Shown here: positions 36,665 to 44,471 of the stretch, piece by piece | Numbering within the stretch: the stretch's first letter is position 1 | Layout of the letters: every line of letters starts with the position of its first letter | Assembly: GCF_013032445.1 (NCBI RefSeq) | Contig: NZ_WQCA01000015.1 | Location: 1 to 64,000, forward strand | Direction of reading: 5' to 3' | DNA: 64,000 nucleotides | From: Ruegeria arenilitoris | GTDB lineage: Bacteria; Pseudomonadota; Alphaproteobacteria; Rhodobacterales; Rhodobacteraceae | Position numbers and translations under genes: made by a program | Notes under the pieces: model-generated | Seen by the model: the letters and a program-made list of their open reading frames with translations, nothing else | The model's database searches: none | What the model was told of the DNA's origin: nothing

Positions 36665-37483
36665 CTAGTACCCGGCCAGTTTCTTGTGCAGGTGTGTGAC
36701 CGTGCCGTCCGTATCCGTCATCGTCACGTCCACCGCCTGCGCACGACTGGGAACGGATATGCCGACCCGTGGGTTCTCGGACAGGGAGATTGAGCCGGTC
36801 AGCTCGACATACCCTGCGCCATCCAGATCGATGTCTACGGTTTCGACATAGCGCATCGGAATGAACAGCAACGAGATTTGATCCATCTGCATCCCGGAAT
36901 GCGAAGGGTGGTCGATGTTCAGATCCATTTTGTTGGCACGATCCGCGCCCAGATTGGACAGACGGGACCGTGTGTTGAGCGCCGGGACGCGACCGACCAC
37001 CTCCGCCTCCATGGTTCCAAGGGTGGCAAGCGCCAGTTCCGGGTCGGTTCCCGGTGGCGCGGCGCAGGCACCAAGGCCCGAGGTTTTGACATAGGTCTCT
37101 GACACCCAAAGCCGCCCGTCCGTTGTTTCCGCGATGACATGCAACGGCGTGGGGCCATTCACCCGCATGGTCACGTCGAAATAAAAGCTGGCAAGCGGTT
37201 CCTCCAACGCGAACACGGCGGATACCGGCATCGGGTTTTCATCCAGAACCAACGTCACCCTTGCGATTTTGGCTCCATTGGGCGCTATCACCTGAGCCGC
37301 CAGTTCGGCGCGTGCATCGTCCGGCGTGCGATAAGGCGCATCTATTGCAATCAATGCGTCCCCGTTCTGCATCGGGCGGTCGCCATAAAGCAGCGACCGC
37401 ACGTTTTCCCACGCTTCGCCACTTGCCCAGGCCGGAGCCGCCAGCATCCACAACAAGGCCGCAATCATGTGAGACGTCTTCAT
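36665..37483 (-). CDS. Quinoprotein dehydrogenase-associated fused SoxYZ-like carrier protein (copy 2)
   Basis: 272 residues with a signal peptide (MIAALLWMLAAPAWASG). The SoxY-like half carries Cys140 in TSGLGACAAPPGTD; the SoxZ-like half reads MDLNIDHPSHSGMQMDQISL, VELTGSISLSENPRVGI. It shares domain plan and motifs with copy 1 (26867-27679), but the residues round the cysteine differ (GLGAC against SGGC), so the two may carry different partners. It is the last gene of a minus-strand unit with a beta-propeller protein and the MxaD-like protein, overlapping the former by four bases. Confidence 0.85.
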   Translation of the reverse strand: MKTSHMIAALLWMLAAPAWASGEAWENVRSLLYGDRPMQNGDALIAIDAPYRTPDDARAELAAQVIAPNGAKIARVTLVLDENPMPVSAVFALEEPLASFYFDVTMRVNGPTPLHVIAETTDGRLWVSETYVKTSGLGACAAPPGTDPELALATLGTMEAEVVGRVPALNTRSRLSNLGADRANKMDLNIDHPSHSGMQMDQISLLFIPMRYVETVDIDLDGAGYVELTGSISLSENPRVGISVPSRAQAVDVTMTDTDGTVTHLHKKLAGY

Positions 37484-38424
37484 TCCATGCCTCCTCGCAC
37501 AAACCTGCCAAAGGCGCGGGGCCCGTCACAGGTTTCCAGTGTTTCTACCACATTCAGTGTTTCCGGGTCCACGATACTGACCGTGTTGTCGAACCAGTTT
37601 GCAACAACCAGCAGGTCTTGCGCCGCTGTGGCGTCGATGCCTTCGGGATATTCCCCCACCTCGATCAGAGCTTCGTGTTCGAGGGTGCCGAGCGGTATGA
37701 CGCTGAGCGTGTTGGCGTACTGGTTGGTGACAAATGCTTTGCCCCGGGCAAAGGCTATGCCATAGGGGCGTTCGCCTACGGCGATAGTAGCGCTCACTGT
37801 GCCTGAGGCTGCGTCCACGACGCTGACATCGTTGCTGCCCACATTGCCGACAAACAGCCGTCCATCCGGGGCAAAGCGCAGGCCGAAGGGGCGGGTGCCG
37901 ACGCGGATACGGTGTAACGGTTGCAGGGTTTCAGCATCAAACACCGAAACCTGATCGGCATCCTTATCCGCCGATGCCACAAAGCGCCCATCATCCGATA
38001 CCGCAATGCCAGCGGGCGCGGTCCCTGTTGCCAATTCCGCCTGAACCGAAAGAGTTTCGCTGTCCAGCACCCAAAGCCGGGCGTTGTACCAGTCGGACAC
38101 AAACAGCCGTCCGCGTTGACGATCCAGTGCAATCCCAATCGGTCCACCATCCAGTGTGACCTGAGAGATCGTTTCGCCCGATTTCGCCGAAACGCGCTGC
38201 ACCTGCTTGCTGTCCGGAGAGACGGTGAAAAGGGCATCACCTGCGCCGACCGCCACACCGGCAGGTTTCCCGGGTAGGGGCCAGCGGTCGGTTTCGCGCA
38301 TGTCGAACAGGTCAATTCGGCTAAGCTCCTCACCATTCTGGCAGGTAACATAGGCGATATCGGCCCCTGCGGGACTGCCTGAGAGCGACACGAGCAGGAT
38401 CAGGCCAAAGCTAGCTTGCCGCAC
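37480..38424 (-). CDS. YVTN-type beta-propeller secreted protein
   Basis: 314 residues with a signal peptide (QASFGLILLVSLSGSPAGA). About seven YVTN/NHL-like repeats follow, for example GIALDRQRGRLFVSDWYNAR, GIAVSDDGRFVASADKDADQ, GIAFARGKAFVTNQYANTLS. Two cysteines (VTCQNG near the start, ETCDGP near the end) may close the propeller with a disulfide. It is a second propeller, distinct from the one at 40439. It overlaps the SRPBCC gene by 14 bases and the SoxYZ-like gene by 4. A binding or scaffold role is likely. Confidence 0.82.
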   Translation of the reverse strand: MRQASFGLILLVSLSGSPAGADIAYVTCQNGEELSRIDLFDMRETDRWPLPGKPAGVAVGAGDALFTVSPDSKQVQRVSAKSGETISQVTLDGGPIGIALDRQRGRLFVSDWYNARLWVLDSETLSVQAELATGTAPAGIAVSDDGRFVASADKDADQVSVFDAETLQPLHRIRVGTRPFGLRFAPDGRLFVGNVGSNDVSVVDAASGTVSATIAVGERPYGIAFARGKAFVTNQYANTLSVIPLGTLEHEALIEVGEYPEGIDATAAQDLLVVANWFDNTVSIVDPETLNVVETLETCDGPRAFGRFVRGGME

Positions 38425-38950
38425 CGAAACGCTCGACCAACGCGTCCAGCCCGGCCTGATATACTCCCGTTACCGCGGCGATGGCGGCTTCGTCGTTCAG
38501 CTCGGGCGGTGGATCGTTGTTTGGGTAACCGCGATAGAAAGCACCGCGCCATTCGATGATCGAACCGCCACCGTCGCGCGGCTTCACCGTCAGGTGGGAG
38601 GAGTAGTTGGTGACCGGCAAAACCTCGACCGCGACCTCGGTGATCCGGTAGGAATAACTCATCTTCTCATCGCTGTACTTATACAGGATCTCCGCAATTG
38701 TCGGGCCGCCCTCTTGTCCCAAGGTCAGTAGGCGGGTGGCGTCGATGGCATTGCCGCCGTCACCTTCGGTCGAGAAGACGGCCGGATGCCAGGACATATC
38801 GTCGAAATTGCCGATTGCGGCCCAGACCTCGTCAGGCGGGGCGGCAACTTCGGTCGTCAGGTTGACTTTTTGCCGGGTTGGCCCATGCGCCCAGACGGCG
38901 GTTGGAACCATCAGGGCGGCAGTCCCCGCAAGAAGGGTGCGTCGCTTCAT
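38411..38950 (-). CDS. SRPBCC family protein, MxaD-like
   Basis: 179 residues with a Tat-like or Sec signal (MKRRTLLAGTAALMVPTAVWA). The domain is START/SRPBCC: TEVAAPPDEVWAAIGNFDDM, then WHPAVFSTEGDGG and IIEWRGAFYRGYPNND. MxaD of methylotrophs has this fold and stimulates electron transfer between methanol dehydrogenase and its cytochrome. Here it starts a minus-strand unit and is divergent from the PedA1-like operon, across a 288-base gap holding a perfect 8+8 palindrome. Confidence 0.85.
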   Translation of the reverse strand: MKRRTLLAGTAALMVPTAVWAHGPTRQKVNLTTEVAAPPDEVWAAIGNFDDMSWHPAVFSTEGDGGNAIDATRLLTLGQEGGPTIAEILYKYSDEKMSYSYRITEVAVEVLPVTNYSSHLTVKPRDGGGSIIEWRGAFYRGYPNNDPPPELNDEAAIAAVTGVYQAGLDALVERFGAAS

Positions 38951-39091
38951 TCAATATCCTCCCTTGCTGCGCTGGTGGTGATCCGTGTCAGCGCGCATAG
39001 GCGCAACTGTAGTTGCCCCGTTGCCTCGCGAACGTCTGCCAAAATTAGACAGGCGCGTCGGGAAACAGGTGCAAGTTCAGGCGCATACGTG

Positions 39092-39112
39092 GATTCTTAA
39101 AAAATAAGAATC
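39092..39112. promoter_or_regulatory. Palindrome GATTCTTA-N5-TAAGAATC
   Basis: A perfect 8+8 inverted repeat with a five-base AAAAA spacer lies between the divergent MxaD-like and PedA1-like genes, 127 bases from the latter's start. A near-identical site with the same spacing lies upstream of pqqA (47685-47704). The two together look like a shared operator. No T-run or GC-rich stem suggests a terminator. Confidence 0.6.
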
Positions 39113-39238
39113 GAGCTTAATGATGAAGCTGGTAGGCTTGGATTCACAACATGGCCAAAAGTATCGGTTCCCTTTTTCAGGTGTTCCGCTTTTGAGTTAA
39201 GGGCCTGCACTGAACATTGCGGGCAACGGGAGAACATC

Positions 39239-40426
39239 TTGAATCTTCGCTTGATGCCGCTGCTCGCGGCACTGATCTGGTGCGTTTCAGCTGTCGCGGT
39301 GTGGGCGGTTGATGTGAAAGCTGCGGTGCTCAGGATCGACTATCCGAGCCTGCTGCCAATCTCGCGCTATGATCTGATGCCCGAGGATCTGGGATTTGCC
39401 GGTGCGGCCCTTGGGGATGAGGACAACGGTACTACCGGCAGCTTTCTGGGCCACAACTTTGAAACGGTCACGGTCGCCGTCCCGCCCGAAGCCGCCGATG
39501 AGGCGATGGACCGAATTTTGGACGATGGCGTGCAGCTGATCATCCTTCTGGCCAGTGCACCGGATGTCCTTCGCCTGACGGACAAAGCGGCCGAGGCAGG
39601 TGCGCTGGTGTTCAATGCCTCTGCACCCGATACCGATCTGAGGGATGCGAATTGCCGGGAAAACCTGCTGCACATTGCGCCGTCGCGTGCGATGAAGGCG
39701 GACGCGGTTGCGCAGTTTGCGGTCTGGAAGAAATGGGATGAATGGTTCCTGCTGGCAGGATCGAACCCCGGGGATGTGAAACTGGGTGATGCCTATCGCC
39801 GTGCGGCTGCAAAGTTTGGCGCGAAAATTGTCGAGGATCGCATCTTTGAAGACACCGGTGGTTCTCGACGCACGGATTCAGGGCATGTTCTGGTTCAACG
39901 TCAGCTTCCGCTGGATACACAGGACGCGCGGGATCATGACGTCGTGATGGCAGCGGATGAAAGCGACTATTTCGGGCGCTACCTGTCCTATCACCTCTGG
40001 TCGCCGCGTCCGGTGATGGGGTCCGGCGGGTTGCGTCCGGTGACGATCCACGGCGCCCACGAAGCATGGGGCGCAACGCAATACCAAACCCGTTTCGAGG
40101 AGCTGACAGGCCGCTATGTGCGGCCCGAGGATTACAATGTCTGGCTCGCACTGCGCGTCATTGGCGAGGCTGTGACCCGCGCCAATACGGCAGATCCGGT
40201 CGGGGTTCGCGACTATGCCCTGTCGGATGAATTCGAACTGGCGGCATTCAAGGGGCAAAAGGTGACCTTTCGCGATTGGAACGGGCAATTGCGCCAGCCG
40301 ATCCTTCTGTATGACGGGTCGATCACGGTCAGCGTCAGCCCGCAGGACGGGTTCCTGCACCAGACCTCACCGCTGGATACGATGGGTCTGGATCGCGCGG
40401 AATCCAACTGTCAGGCATTCGAATAG
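39239..40426 (+). CDS. Periplasmic binding protein of PQQ-alcohol-dehydrogenase ABC system (PedA1-like)
   Basis: 395 residues from a TTG start supported by GGGAG six bases upstream; an in-frame ATG at 39254 is the alternative. Signal peptide LMPLLAALIWCVSAVAVWA. The body is a type-1 (Leu/Ile/Val-like) periplasmic fold: LIILLASAPDVLRLTDKAAE, LVFNASAPDTDLRD. ENLLHIAPSRAMKADAVAQF, VVMAADESDYFGRYLSYHLW also fit. This family is found only with PQQ dehydrogenases; the Pseudomonas putida PedA1A2BC transporter is needed for lanthanide-dependent growth. It leads a seven-gene operon. Lanthanide or lanthanide-chelate binding is therefore likely but not shown. Confidence 0.82.
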   Translation: MNLRLMPLLAALIWCVSAVAVWAVDVKAAVLRIDYPSLLPISRYDLMPEDLGFAGAALGDEDNGTTGSFLGHNFETVTVAVPPEAADEAMDRILDDGVQLIILLASAPDVLRLTDKAAEAGALVFNASAPDTDLRDANCRENLLHIAPSRAMKADAVAQFAVWKKWDEWFLLAGSNPGDVKLGDAYRRAAAKFGAKIVEDRIFEDTGGSRRTDSGHVLVQRQLPLDTQDARDHDVVMAADESDYFGRYLSYHLWSPRPVMGSGGLRPVTIHGAHEAWGATQYQTRFEELTGRYVRPEDYNVWLALRVIGEAVTRANTADPVGVRDYALSDEFELAAFKGQKVTFRDWNGQLRQPILLYDGSITVSVSPQDGFLHQTSPLDTMGLDRAESNCQAFE

Positions 40427-40438
40427 CCGGAGGATTTG

Positions 40439-41410
40439 ATGAAACACCTATTCCTGACCGCCGCCCTTGCTGCGCTAACAACAGGTCCCGCCTTTGCCGG
40501 AAAGGCCTTTGTGTCGAACGAACGGGGCAACACCATTACCGTGGTCGATACCGACAGCTGGGAGGTCATAACCGAGTTTCCCGGCGGCAACCGCCCGCGT
40601 GGCATCACGGTCAGCCCGGACGGCAAGAAGCTGTATGTCTGTGCGTCGGATGACAACATCATTCGGGTTTTTGACACCGAGACATACGAGGAACTGCCCA
40701 GTCTGCCCTCAGGCCCCGACCCGGAATTGTTCATTCTCGAACCGTCCGGCAAGCGGCTCTACATCGCTAATGAAGATGACAATCTGGTCACCGTAACCGA
40801 CACCGAAACCCGCACGATCCTGGCCGAGGTTCCGGTTGGGGTTGAACCCGAGGGTATGGGGATGAGCCCGGATGCCAAGTTTGTGGTTAACACATCCGAG
40901 ACGACCAATATGGCTCACTTTATCTCGACCGAGGACTATACGATCAAGCACAATATCCTTGTCGATCAGCGTCCGCGGTATGCCCAGTACACGGCGGATG
41001 GGAAACGCCTGTTCGTGACTTCGGAGATCGGCGGTACCGTATCGGTGATGGATATCGCCGAGGACGGCACACCAACGGTTGTCGGCAAGATCGGGTTCGA
41101 AGTGCCCGGTGTTCAGCCAGAATGGCTGCAACCGGTGGGCGCCAAGGTCACCTCGGATGGGAAACGGCTGTTTGTTGCTTTGGGGCCAGCCAACCGGGTC
41201 GCGGTCGTGGATGCGCAAAGCCTTGAGGTGCTGGACTATATTCTGGTCGGGCAGCGTGTCTGGCAACTGGATTTCACACCGGACGAAAAATACCTGCTGA
41301 CGACCAATGGCAACTCCAACGACATCACCATAATCGACGTGGCCGCGGAAAAGGCGATTAAGTCGGTTCAGGTCGGTCAACAGCCCTGGGGCGTGGTGAC
41401 GATCGAATAG
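40439..41410 (+). CDS. YVTN beta-propeller protein of PQQ ABC system (PedA2-like)
   Basis: 323 residues from ATG 40439, with CCGGAGG upstream. Signal peptide KHLFLTAALAALTTGPAFAG. Seven YVTN repeats are evident: AFVSNERGNTITVVDTDSWE, GITVSPDGKKLYVCASDDN, LYIANEDDNLVTVTDTETRT, LFVTSEIGGTVSVMD. This propeller family accompanies the PedA1-type binding protein and PedBC transporter in PQQ systems and has a counterpart in the lanthanide-uptake (lut) cluster of Methylobacterium. It follows PedA1 by 12 bases. Confidence 0.85.
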   Translation: MKHLFLTAALAALTTGPAFAGKAFVSNERGNTITVVDTDSWEVITEFPGGNRPRGITVSPDGKKLYVCASDDNIIRVFDTETYEELPSLPSGPDPELFILEPSGKRLYIANEDDNLVTVTDTETRTILAEVPVGVEPEGMGMSPDAKFVVNTSETTNMAHFISTEDYTIKHNILVDQRPRYAQYTADGKRLFVTSEIGGTVSVMDIAEDGTPTVVGKIGFEVPGVQPEWLQPVGAKVTSDGKRLFVALGPANRVAVVDAQSLEVLDYILVGQRVWQLDFTPDEKYLLTTNGNSNDITIIDVAAEKAIKSVQVGQQPWGVVTIE

Positions 41411-41428
41411 AATCCGGGAGGAACGGAA

Positions 41429-41866
41429 ATGAAAAAGCTAATGATTGCGGTGCTGGCGGCAACTTTGGGCGGGCCGGTTTCGGCGGCTCCGCTTTGCGAC
41501 GATCTGGGGTTCGCAGGCCTTCTGGCAAAGTGCAATCGCGGCGAGACCATCAAGCTGACGCTCGCCTCGGGCCAGCCTTTGGGCGAGGATGCGGTTTTAC
41601 AATCCGGTGCCTATTACAAGCTTGAGATTACGGCGGATGGTTCGGCCGAATTGGCAATCGAAGGGCCATCGTTTTTCCGGGCGATCTGGATGAATGAGAT
41701 CGTCATCAACAAGATCGAAATCCGTCCCATGGCCGTGGACAGTATCGAGTTTGACAAGGCGGGGGTGGCCGAGCTGTCGTTCATTGCGATCAAGCCCGGC
41801 AGTCATGAAATCCGCATTCCCGGTTCTACCGGGGACTCGCAACGTGTGACGATCAGCATTCAATGA
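41429..41866 (+). CDS. Small secreted protein, possibly cupredoxin-like
   Basis: 145 residues with a signal peptide (MIAVLAATLGGPVSAAP), then CDDLGFAGLLAKCNRGETIK giving a possible disulfide. The mature part is all-beta: LQSGAYYKLEITADGSAELA, AIKPGSHEIRIPGS. The GSHEI ending recalls cupredoxin-type edges, but the full copper ligand set cannot be recognised. It follows the propeller gene by 18 bases and overlaps a possible start of the next gene. Function unknown; a periplasmic metal-handling role is a guess from context. Confidence 0.6.
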   Translation: MKKLMIAVLAATLGGPVSAAPLCDDLGFAGLLAKCNRGETIKLTLASGQPLGEDAVLQSGAYYKLEITADGSAELAIEGPSFFRAIWMNEIVINKIEIRPMAVDSIEFDKAGVAELSFIAIKPGSHEIRIPGSTGDSQRVTISIQ

Positions 41867-41880
41867 AGAAAGGACAAACT

Positions 41881-42129
41881 ATGAAAAAGCTTGGCATTGC
41901 GGCGTTTGCCTGTGTTCTTGCAGCCCCCGCGCTGTCAGAGGAGGTGGATGCCGAAACCGTCAGCAAGATCGAAGCCTATCTGGCGTCGATAGAATGCCAG
42001 ATGGATCCGGACGATATCGAGGTCGAAGAGGACGGGTATGATCTGGACGATGTGATCTGTAAAGGCGGCAATCAGTTTGACATCAAATTGGACAAGGACC
42101 TGAACGAGGTCAGCCGAAAAGCGGAATGA
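41881..42129 (+). CDS. Small acidic secreted PepSY-like protein
   Basis: 82 residues from ATG 41881, with AAAGGA upstream. Signal peptide MKKLGIAAFACVLAAPALSE leaves a mature chain of about 60 residues. It is very acidic in the middle (MDPDDIEVEEDGYDLDDVIC) and ends in a PepSY-like strand-turn-strand GGNQFDIKLDKDLNEVSRKA. Two cysteines (IECQM and VICKG) probably pair. The acidic loop has many carboxylates for a metal site but is not an EF-hand of the lanmodulin type. It overlaps the next gene by ATGA. Confidence 0.65.
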   Translation: MKKLGIAAFACVLAAPALSEEVDAETVSKIEAYLASIECQMDPDDIEVEEDGYDLDDVICKGGNQFDIKLDKDLNEVSRKAE

Positions 42130-43118
42130 CACGGGCAAGGCAAATTGGGGTGATGGCAAAGCTACCTGCCATCTGTGTTTCGCTGGCCCTCTTCGCGGTT
42201 GCTGCTTCGGCCGAAACCTTGCCAACCATTCGCGCCGCTGTTCTGAAAATCGGCACCGTGAATTGGGAACTTGAAACCATCCGTCAAAACGGTCTGGACA
42301 GGAAATACGGCTTTGTCCTCGAGGTGCAGCCTTTTGCAGATAACGGCGCCACACGCATCGCGGTCGAAGGGGCCGAGGCGGATCTGGCCGTCGCCGACTG
42401 GATTTGGGTCGCGCGGCAGAGAGCGGCAGGGAAGGACTACGTTTTTATTCCCTATTCAAAGGCGGTGGGTGGCGTTGTTGTGCCCAACGACAGCCCGGCC
42501 AATAGTCTGAAAGACCTGGCGGGCGGAAAGATCGGCATCGCTGGCGGGCCGCTGGACAAATCCTGGCTGATCCTGCGCGCCTACGCGATGCAACATTATG
42601 GCATGGACTTGCAGGCCGACACGGAACAGGTCTTTGGCGCCCCTCCGCTGATCTACAAGTCCGCGCTTGGTGGCGATTACTCTGGGGCGATCAACTTCTG
42701 GCATTTCCTCGCTCGGATGAAAGCCTCTGGGATGCGCGAATTGATCTCGGTCGAAGAGGCGGGGCAGGCGCTTGGTTTGGACACCGATACGCCCTTGCTG
42801 GGGTACTATCTGAAAGAGAGCTTCCTAAACGAACATCCCGATCTGGCGCAGGATCTGTTTTCGGCCAGTCGTGATGCCAAGGACATGCTGGCTTCCTCAC
42901 CGGAGGCGTGGGAGGCGATCCGACCGCGCATGAACGCCAAGACGGAGGCGCAGTTTGAACAGCTAAAGGCCGACTGGATAGCGGGTATCCCCAACCGGGG
43001 CCCGGTGGGTGCCGCGGCGGCCAGCGCCATGCTGGAGCTGATGGCCGAGCTGGGCGGATCTGACCTTGTGGGTGAAGCCACAACGATACCGCCGGGTCTG
43101 TTTGCAGACGTGGAATAG
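42126..43118 (+). CDS. ABC transporter periplasmic binding protein, NitT/TauT type
   Basis: 330 residues. Start at 42126 overlaps the preceding stop; ATG 42153 is a shorter alternative. The signal peptide is AICVSLALFAVAASAETL. The family features are IRAAVLKIGTVNWELETIRQ, DLAVADWIWVARQRAAGKDY, LKDLAGGKIGIAGGPLDKSW, and GYYLKESFLNEHPDLAQDLF. Relatives bind taurine, sulfonates, nitrate or thiamine precursors; the ligand here is unknown. It forms a complete transporter with the next two genes, in the same operon as the PedA1/PedA2-like proteins. Confidence 0.82.
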   Translation: MTRARQIGVMAKLPAICVSLALFAVAASAETLPTIRAAVLKIGTVNWELETIRQNGLDRKYGFVLEVQPFADNGATRIAVEGAEADLAVADWIWVARQRAAGKDYVFIPYSKAVGGVVVPNDSPANSLKDLAGGKIGIAGGPLDKSWLILRAYAMQHYGMDLQADTEQVFGAPPLIYKSALGGDYSGAINFWHFLARMKASGMRELISVEEAGQALGLDTDTPLLGYYLKESFLNEHPDLAQDLFSASRDAKDMLASSPEAWEAIRPRMNAKTEAQFEQLKADWIAGIPNRGPVGAAAASAMLELMAELGGSDLVGEATTIPPGLFADVE

Positions 43119-43124
43119 CCTTGG

Positions 43125-43874
43125 ATGCGCGATACGCAGATCACTCCGCTTCTGTCTATAGCGTGTCTGGTGGTACTTTGGATCGTTGCCGCTTTCCTGA
43201 CCGCTGACCCGCAAATTCTGCCGCAACCTTGGGACCTGCTACCTCGGTTCCGGCAGGAACTGGCCTCGGGTGACTTGCAGCGGAACCTTGGGGTAACGCT
43301 GCTGCGGGTGATGTGGGCCTTTGCGCTGGCCATGGTTCTGGGCAGCGTCATCGGCCTGTCCATGGGCCGGTCGGTTGCGATAAACCGTTGGCTGGACCCT
43401 TGGCTGGTGATTTTTCTAAACCTGCCCGCGCTGGTCCTGATCGTGCTGTGCTATCTGTGGATCGGGTTGACCGAGGCGGCGGCGATCACGGCGGTGACGC
43501 TGAACAAGATCCCCAACGTCGCCACCATCCTGCGCGAAGGGGGCAGGGCGCTGAACCCCGACCTCGACGCCATGGCGCAGGTCTACCGGCTGCCGTGGCG
43601 GACACGTCTGCGGCACGTGATCCTGCCGCAGCTTGCACCCTTTATTGCAGCGGCGGCCCGGTCGGGCCTGTCGTTGATCTGGAAAATCGTACTGGTGGTT
43701 GAGTTTCTGGGGCGTTCGTCGGGTGTCGGGTTTCAAATCCACCTTTATTTTCAGCTGTTCGACGTGGCGATGGTGCTTGTCTATGCGTTTTCGTTCATCG
43801 CAGTGATGCTGCTTGTGGAATGGTTGGTTCTGCAGCCATGGGAACGTCAGGTCCGTAGCTGGAGGACCGCATGA
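43125..43874 (+). CDS. ABC transporter permease, SsuC/TauC type
   Basis: 249 residues with about six hydrophobic helices (LLSIACLVVLWIVAAFLT, ALAMVLGSVIGLSMG, WLVIFLNLPALVLIVLCYLW, MVLVYAFSFIAVMLLVEWL). The EAA-loop is DAMAQVYRLPWRTRLRHVIL PQLAP, the coupling helix that contacts the ATPase. It follows the binding protein by six bases and overlaps the ATPase start by ATGA. It is the membrane part of the unknown NitT-type importer. Confidence 0.87.
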   Translation: MRDTQITPLLSIACLVVLWIVAAFLTADPQILPQPWDLLPRFRQELASGDLQRNLGVTLLRVMWAFALAMVLGSVIGLSMGRSVAINRWLDPWLVIFLNLPALVLIVLCYLWIGLTEAAAITAVTLNKIPNVATILREGGRALNPDLDAMAQVYRLPWRTRLRHVILPQLAPFIAAAARSGLSLIWKIVLVVEFLGRSSGVGFQIHLYFQLFDVAMVLVYAFSFIAVMLLVEWLVLQPWERQVRSWRTA

Positions 43875-44467
43875 TCCGTGTCAACATCCGCCAGAAACGG
43901 TTCGGGATGGTCCCGGTGCTTGGACCCTTAGCCTTTGATATTGCCGCAGGCGAGACCGTTGCCCTGACTGGACCTTCGGGGATAGGCAAGACCACTTTGC
44001 TGCGTCTTGTGGCCGGTATTGATCCTGTCTTTGACGGGCAGATTGACCGCCCGGACCATCAGGCGATCGTGTTTCAAGAGCCGACATTGCTGCCATGGCG
44101 CTGCGCATTGGACAACTTGATGTTGGTTCATAGCGGCCTGCCCCGCGCTGATGCTGAAACGGCCCTTGGCGCGGTCGGGCTGTGCGGAAAGGGTAGCCTG
44201 TTCCCGGGGCAATTGTCTCTGGGCCAGCAGCGGCGCCTGTCGCTGGCACGTGCTTTTGCTGGACGGCCGGAGTTTCTGATCATGGACGAGCCCTTTGTCT
44301 CGCTGGATGCGGAGACAGCGGATGCCATGTTGAGTTTGACGGAAGAACTGATCGCGCAGCACCAACCGGCTACCTTGTTCGTCACGCATTCGATGACCGA
44401 AGCGGAACGGCTTGCGGATCGGGTTCTGGAGCTGAAAACCGGTCCGGACGGAGCGGTTCTGGCCTAA
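43871..44467 (+). CDS. ABC transporter ATP-binding protein, NitT/TauT type
   Basis: 198 residues, somewhat shorter than the usual 240-260 for this family because the C-terminus is trimmed. Walker A GPSGIGKTTLL, Q-loop IVFQEPTLLPW, signature LSLGQQRRLSLARA, Walker B FLIMDEPFVSLD and the switch His in FVTHSMTEAERL are all intact, so it should be active. It completes the importer begun at 42126. It converges on pqqE with only four bases between the two stop codons. Confidence 0.88.
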   Translation: MIRVNIRQKRFGMVPVLGPLAFDIAAGETVALTGPSGIGKTTLLRLVAGIDPVFDGQIDRPDHQAIVFQEPTLLPWRCALDNLMLVHSGLPRADAETALGAVGLCGKGSLFPGQLSLGQQRRLSLARAFAGRPEFLIMDEPFVSLDAETADAMLSLTEELIAQHQPATLFVTHSMTEAERLADRVLELKTGPDGAVLA

Positions 44468-44471
44468 GCGA

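Noticed and set aside
41881..42129. Lanmodulin-type EF-hand protein
   Set aside because: The acidic stretch lacks the 12-residue EF-hand spacing with the terminal Glu; it fits a PepSY-like fold better.
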